Made by a program: the position numbers and the translations under genes. Positions 58,901 through 64,000 of a DNA stretch of 64,000 nucleotides are shown one piece after another. The stretch comes from Alectoria sarmentosa. Its lineage: Eukaryota; Ascomycota; Lecanoromycetes; Lecanorales; Parmeliaceae. How positions within the stretch are numbered: position 1 is the first letter of the stretch; the number at the start of each line of letters is the position of its first letter. The stretch spans positions 62,001-126,000 of the forward strand of contig WOGZ01000023.1 in NCBI GenBank assembly GCA_009733775.1. Reading direction: 5' to 3'. The notes beneath the pieces are model-generated. The model made no database searches and was not told where the DNA came from. It saw nothing but the letters and a program-made list of their open reading frames with translations.

Positions 58901-59484
58901 GGTGCTCTTGTACCAGCAATAGGCTGCAGGAATCTCGAATCGGTGAGGGGTGTCCTATCAGTGTCTTGTGGGGAAAAGTAGGTGTCTAGTTCGGGCTCAT
59001 CAATCGGATGGGATGTAGGTAACGAGTATGTGGATACCGCATCATTTTCCGTTATCACGTTCAATGTGCTTCTTCTTTTTTCAGGTGGTGGCCTGGAGAG
59101 TCCTGGTGATTCAAAGCTCAGACCAACGGATCCCATCGCCGCCTGGAAGTTTTCAGCATTGACCGGCGAAACCTCCCCATCGTCGTAGGGTACAGGCGGT
59201 TGATGAGCATTCCTGGGCGTTGTGACATGAGGCAGGGCAGAATCTTCCCCTATATGAGCAGGTGGAGACTCATCGTCGACCCGCTCGTAGGCTGTATTGA
59301 CCCTCCCGCTGAACGACTGACGATTGCCCAACAGTGTCCGTGTCCGTGTCGTTCTCCTCGAACTTCTGCCAGGGTTCCATTCTTCAATACCATCAGAAGC
59401 CTGATCGGGTGGTCGTGATAGATCCTGCAATGGTATTGATTGACGTCTTTGGTGGTTGTGGGGGGAGGAGCGGTCAGATGCCAT
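52904..59484 (-). CDS. CCH1: Voltage-gated calcium channel alpha subunit CCH1
   Basis: Four exons, 57829-59484, 55376-57772, 54659-55322 and 52904-54606, give about 2,139 aa; introns are 52-56 nt. It is the pore subunit of the plasma-membrane high-affinity Ca2+ uptake system and works with Mid1, active after mating factor, ER stress or ion stress. A ~340-residue disordered N-terminus precedes four six-segment repeats. S4-like segments include FRMLSCLRILRLLG and ALRALRLLNVSDSARD. Pore loops read VMSANTFSD (I, near residue 698), LSSENWTIL (II), VSQEGWTDV (III) and SMGEGWNQI (IV), giving Asn-Glu-Glu-Glu at the filter instead of the animal four-Glu ring. The C-terminus has an EF-hand-like region (TYDPEGTGWISKDVF) and a long Ser/Pro tail. 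No truncation is seen. Confidence 0.95.
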
Positions 59485-60186
59485 AGCAAGGACTGAATCA
59501 AAGGAATAGAGCGTTAAGACCTCTTCCCCCCATGCTCAGACGTTCAGTTGTGCCTCTCATCTAGTCCAGCTGGTGTACAATCCGCTCTGGCGCAACCTGG
59601 GAGCTATTGCTTACAGTCCTGTGATTGCCTCCGATCTTGCTGAGGGACGAATTAAAATGGAGGGGCAAGGGTAGATGATCGGTCTTGCAATCAATAACCT
59701 GGTAGCGAGCGTGTGGTAATGGCCGCCGATAGCCGATGAACCGTATGTAGTTGTTGCATACATATTACATGGAGGTCGTGGACGCTGGAAACTTAGCGGC
59801 CTCGGTCAAGAGCCGATGCCGATGGACGACGCCTCAGCAGCCTCAGCAGCAGATGGATCCCTGTCTGTTTGATGGACACTTTTCAAACGTTTCATACGCT
59901 ATAAATAGTCTCGACTTTAAAAAAACTTATGTAGCTAGTAAATCGTATCATTCAAATTACACGAGTCAAAGAATTGCTCTTATCCTACAAGTTTTGCGCT
60001 TTGCAATGGCCTATAAGTCTCTTCAAATGCGAAAATGGTGGACTGCGTAATTTGGCCAAAGCAAAATACAGTATCCCCATTTCCCAGGGCTTTCGCTAAA
60101 ATACAAAAGCTTTCCAAAACCCTTCGGACTCCTCATTTCCGTTGAAGCGTCGCTCTAGACCGCCGATAGCGTCGTGAGATGTACCA
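59485..60186. other. Intergenic: CCH1 promoter and 3' flank of the UBTD-like gene
   Basis: About 700 bp. It contains TATAAATA at about 59,899 on the plus strand, but no plus-strand gene follows. A moderately AT-rich part spans 59,880-59,990. No gene seen. Confidence 0.5.
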
Positions 60187-61188
60187 TTAAAGATTAAATA
60201 CCAAGGCATTGACGACGTGACCCTCGTGCCAACCCTGTGCCTGTAAAGTCTCTCCGTCTTTGAGGATTTTGCCCATATATGCAATCTTCACTTTTCCGTT
60301 CCCAGTCATCTATTCGAAATGTCAGCATGGGCTCGTTAGTACGACGTAAAAGTCTATCCCCACATTGGCCTCCTCCTGAACCCTTCTCACCAAAATCCTT
60401 ACGGTTTGATCTTTGCCCAACGAAATGACAACATCCGGCCCTCCTCTATCACTAAGTCTTGCCCTGACTTTAATGACATCGCCAGTCTTAAGCACCGACT
60501 TGCCCTTCTCTTCTCGTTTCCTTTCGATTGCTTCACTGTCATCTGTTGCCTCATTGGAAACCTCACCCTTCTTGATCTCCTCTTGCTGGTCCAATAACGC
60601 GTTTTGAGGATCGCTAATGACATGCTCTGGCATCTGGTACAAATTCCCTGCCTCGTCATATGCACCATTTTTGAGATCGCCAGTAGGTACCGTAATAGCT
60701 GCGGCGTCCAGTATGCTCTGTGCCGTGACTATGTCGCTGTCCGCCAAAAGCCCCACTACAACCTTCAGTGTTGCCCATATTTCCGTGTGACCCGTAACCC
60801 TCGTATCGAAGAATTCTTGCCTCTCTCTGTCCAGTTGCGACCGAGTCCATTGCTTCTTCGCCGTCCATACATGGGGCCGTAATGGTGCGTTGAATTGTTC
60901 GCCCAGCGCTAAATTTCTCCGAGTCTGACTTCGCTGTGAGATCTCGGGGGTCTGAGATGAAGTCCGTGGACTAGAGGGGTCGGGCAGTTGCTGCGTGGGG
61001 GCGGAAGTGATGGCACGTGAGGAGGAGTCGCCATGTGCATTAGAGGGAGAATAAGGCGATGATACCTCTTCATCGCGGGCAGTAGAATGACAACAACCCT
61101 GTCAATGATGCGGTTAATTCACTTGGGCTCGTATTTCAAAATGGCTGAATGCCATACAAGGCTGCATGCAAGGGGGGGGACTTACCAT
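60187..61188 (-). CDS. UBTD-like ubiquitin-domain protein, N-myristoylation candidate
   Basis: Modelled as exons 61186-61188 (the ATG alone), 60364-61098 and 60187-60309, giving 286 aa. The start codon is followed at once by GTAAGT; joining to the acceptor GACAG gives MGCCHSTARDEE, a Gly-2 plus twin-Cys start like that of other fungal relatives and a typical N-myristoyl/S-palmitoyl signal. A disordered stretch follows, then the UBTD-type domain (about 85-185: APLRPHVWTAKKQWTRSQLD, FFDTRVTGHTEIWATLKVVV, QSILDAAAITVPTGDL, DEAGNLYQMPEHV). The C-terminal ubiquitin-like fold reads DVIKVRARLSDRGGPDVVIS to VKIAYMGKILKDGETLQAQ and GWHEGHVVNALVF. UBTD proteins bind ubiquitin-conjugating enzymes; membrane anchoring is inferred. 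Intron 60310-60363 uses a weak GTGGGG donor. Confidence 0.82.
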
Positions 61189-61791
61189 GACTCATAATGC
61201 AACAAGAAATCCACTTTTCATAAATTCATGTACTCGATGATACAAATAAACGAGTGAAGATAATGCCATCAGCAACAGTGAGCTCGTGCTTTGGTAGGGA
61301 TATCAATTCATAAAAGAGAAGAATACGGAGTCAATGGAGCTCATCCGAAACAAGTGGCGATTCGTACTAAGTTACTTCACGCAATTAAGTTTGCTCGTAA
61401 ACTATCAGAAGTGGCGTCTGGATGTGGCGCTGTGGCTTCTCTTCTCTTCTCTTCTCTTCTCTTCTCTTCTCTTCTCTTCACTTGCAAATTTTATCCAGCG
61501 ACCAGACACTTCTTATTAAAAAGCCAGATCGCTCAACAACTTCCTTCCTAATACACTCGAGGCTTATGAGACAAGTCTTTGGTTTCATTATTGCTACAGT
61601 CGACGTTGCGACTCTCCCTACCCAATGACTGCTCCGTAATGGTTCCTTCTGAGACACTGACTATTCGGTCCCTGACACCATGTTCCCTACCTCTTTCAGA
61701 GACTGACAGTCTGCGTCTCCCCTTTTGGCTCCGTTCTATTCTCCTCCCACACCATATGATTGTTGTTAACCAGCATCATGCGGTTTGTCGC
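61189..61791. other. Intergenic: promoter of the UBTD-like gene and 3' flank of TRAPPC11
   Basis: About 600 bp. The main feature is a TTCTC microsatellite, listed separately. No gene is seen. Confidence 0.55.
61437..61479. repeat. Pentamer microsatellite TTCTC, about 8-9 units
   Basis: An almost perfect array of TTCTC/CTTCT units in intergenic DNA. Peptides such as LLFSSLLFSS in the translation are artefacts of the array. Confidence 0.95.
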
Positions 61792-64000
61792 TCAGCCATC
61801 AGCATCCACCCAGATCGACACTGCCTTCTTGTCACTTCTCATTCCTTCAGTGGCGTTGACTTTCAAGCTCTTCTGGAAATGAGTGTCAAAGACCCTGAAG
61901 TGAGGGCTAATCCACAAACCCTTCATATGAGGCAAGATAGTATATTGAATAGTATGCCGGCTGAGCGGCACCAATTGAATTGTTACATTCTTGGGCCCAC
62001 TGAATGCGAACTGCTCACTGATGTCCATGGTCAATTGAAATGGGAGCGCGTACATCGAAGGGTTCTCTATGAAATAGTCGAGATATATCGATCCTGGTGG
62101 GACGTTCCCATTCCGTGCGGATGCTAGCACTCGTGGCTCACCAAACGGTATGACCAGCTCCGGCACAGAAAGAGAAGTGATTGTTGGAGGGCCCTGAAAG
62201 CCGTCTCGACGCCACTTGATTTCCAATCTTAGATCCAGGAAAGTAGATCGACGGTCTTCCAGATCTAGTTTCTGCGCAAGGATGACAAAATCGTGGACCT
62301 GAAGATCATTGGGCGAGATCATGGACGCTGCGACAGCATCCAGAGAAGGCAGATTGATACTGCAAATGGCTCCTTCGTGGATTTCGACTACCTGTGGCTC
62401 AACACTCTCGATAATTAAAGAAACTCTAGCCAAAGACGCGATCCTCGAAGTCAAAGACCATTGTTGAGTCAGTCCCTTCGCGACCTCTCGTTCGGTCGCA
62501 TCAGTTTTGGTATTTTCATCCAGATCGTCAGCGTTGAAGTAACTCGGCCAAGGTTCAGAATGAACCATAGGCAAGAAGCTGTGATTTGCCTCGAACGGCA
62601 TTACGACCGCGATCTTAGTTGAGAGACTTTTGATGATCGGTGTTTCTGGGTCGGAAAGAACGTGGTAACGTGCTTTGACTTCAAGATAATAGTCGGCTGC
62701 GACTGGTGACCCTTGAATGTGGAGTGTGTGTTTTCGATTCGCCCTCGAAGCTAGATCGCCGATGCTTTTTGAAGATGAATCAATACCTCTAGAATCCAGC
62801 GGATTCTCTACGGCAACCTCTCTGGAGTTCTCTTCTCCATCCGAAGCCCATCTCAACGTCGGTAATATCCCTGAAGGTGCTACAAGTCGGGCGTCTATGC
62901 TAACATTGGTTCCTTCTTCCTCTTCGTTCGTAGCTTCTATTTCTATGGAGATGTCTTCGTCAGTGAAGTAATTTGGTGACATGCCATGAGCTTGAATCTG
63001 CAACTTAGGCGGCTTGGGCAAGATTTTCACGACGCTGCTGCGTCCAACTTTGGCCTTTTTCAACAACAAGCCTGATGTACTCTTGATCCAAAGACTTTCT
63101 TGGTACAGTTGCTCCTGTTCAGTGATGACGATCTCCATATCGAAGTTGATTTCAGACAGACACAGAGTGATACTAGCAACCTCAACGTCTCCAGGATCAC
63201 GCGGAATATGATCAAGCGACAGGGCTTTGGTGACACCAGAGGCAATTTCTAGATCAGCAACTCCCACCAATGGCTGGGAGCTCTGAGAGAAGTTCGGACT
63301 TGAGGGCAATGATGTAGCGTCTGAAGAAGGTTTTTGTAAGGAAATGCGATGGAGGCATCCCAGGCCGTCAGATGTGCTAGCCTCAGGCTTTTCGGTCGAC
63401 TCATGCTGGATGTTGAAGCCCCTCACACCTCCTTGAAAGGCAACTTTTATTTGTGAAATTAAGATAGGAGTCGAACCCGTATGTGCGTGAGAAGTAACAA
63501 TCAGCTGCGAAGGCAGCGATACACCCACATTGCCTTCAGTAGTACTAAAAGCAAAAGTTGCAGAGACTGTTTGGGGGTTAGCAGGCATAACCATTTCAAT
63601 ATAGATCATACATGGACTATAGTCGTATAGACTTACTGCATGAAAGTGTGTTCTCTGCTCGTATAATAGATTTTGGCCGCGGATTCGAAGTCCTGATACC
63701 GTCTATTGCTTTCGAGAAGTCATAATACCATTCCTGTCTTGGTGTCAGGTCTGAATCGAGTCAGATGAATGTAAGCTCGAGAAGCGTGATTGGGCTTACA
63801 GTTGCACATGAGCTCCCATTCCACAGCGATTAGTGTCTCTAGGTCTCCAATGCGGCGAGCACAGTCTCTCAAAGCCCAGTCTATTTCTTCCAGTAATACC
63901 CACCAACCTGCTCGGCGCCAGCTTAATGTCTGCGAAAGGGACACGAGCACTCGTGCTGCACGATCCCACCGCTTGTTCTGCATATGTACCCTCGCGATCT
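61792..64000 (-). CDS. TRAPPC11-like protein (Foie gras/Gryzun), C-terminal part, cut by the right edge
   Basis: Three exons are visible: 63800 to beyond 64000, 63637-63750 and 61792-63566, about 700 residues. The window edge removes the N-terminal part. The first visible piece, RWDRAARVLVSLSQTLSWRR then AGWWVLLEEIDWALRDCARR and IGDLETLIAVEWELMCN, belongs to the Foie gras domain. The remainder is beta-rich like the Gryzun region and ends FRVFDTHFQKSLKVNATEGM, then VSIWVDADG. TRAPPC11 is a subunit of TRAPPIII, which activates Rab1/Ypt1 in ER-Golgi traffic and autophagy. Introns 63751-63799 (49 nt) and 63567-63636 (70 nt) preserve frame. The long continuous frame without introns in its last 1.8 kb resembles other fungal homologues. 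The subunit number is a family-level judgement. Confidence 0.85.

Noticed and set aside
63463..63480. tRNA-like B-box (GGTTCGACTCC on the minus strand)
   Set aside because: It lies inside the TRAPPC11 coding frame, and no A-box, acceptor stem or anticodon arm can be folded around it.
1..64000. Secondary-metabolite or effector cluster
   Set aside because: No polyketide synthase, peptide synthetase, terpene synthase, P450 or cluster transporter is present; the genes are conserved housekeeping and regulatory families.

Overview
The window looks like nuclear DNA of a filamentous ascomycete (Pezizomycotina). Genes are split by short GT-AG introns, mostly 47-75 nt, many with a recognisable CTAAC/CTGAC-like branch site. 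Spacing is about one gene per 3-4 kb. The set includes families typical of filamentous fungi: a DIM-5-type H3K9 methyltransferase, Mago nashi, a CCH1 calcium channel, TRAPPC11, and an STAS/cNMP-binding SulP transporter. I cannot fix class or genus. Exon coordinates were built by hand from splice signals, reading frame and remembered family conservation; no search was run.

Left third (1-24.2 kb): a cut-off unknown gene (-); a VSB1-like SulP transporter (-); GINS subunit PSF1 (-); an HMG-box regulator (-) behind a 2.9 kb gene-free stretch; the Rpd3L subunit RXT2 (+); a GPATCH1/TOUGH-like G-patch protein (-); the polarity kinase KIN1 (+); and the ABCF protein GCN20 (-).

Middle (24.2-47.6 kb): a 2.8 kb gene-free stretch; a large Ser/Pro-rich protein I cannot name (+); a DDT/WHIM-PHD chromatin protein (-); CAF40/RCD1 of CCR4-NOT (-); GID4/VID24 (-); Mago nashi (-, seven exons); beta-COP SEC26 (+), divergent from Mago over 363 bp; a sphingoid-base kinase (+); and nucleolar RRP1/NOP52 (-).

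Right third (47.6-64 kb): an AT-rich patch beside the DIM-5/Clr4-type methyltransferase (+); a possible small protein (-); the CCH1 channel alpha subunit (-, about 2,140 aa); a UBTD-like ubiquitin-domain protein whose first exon is just the start codon (-); and TRAPPC11 (-), cut by the right edge.

The genes do not form a pathway or biosynthetic cluster. They are mainly conserved housekeeping and regulatory genes, each apparently with its own promoter. I found no convincing transposon, CRISPR array, rRNA or tRNA. The points most worth a second look are the AT-rich patch abutting a heterochromatin methyltransferase gene, the start-codon-only exon, the unnamed 1,133-aa protein, two stop-free in-phase 54-nt introns, and a 28-nt A-run in the leader of the SulP gene. 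I see no clear evidence of an undescribed multi-gene system.
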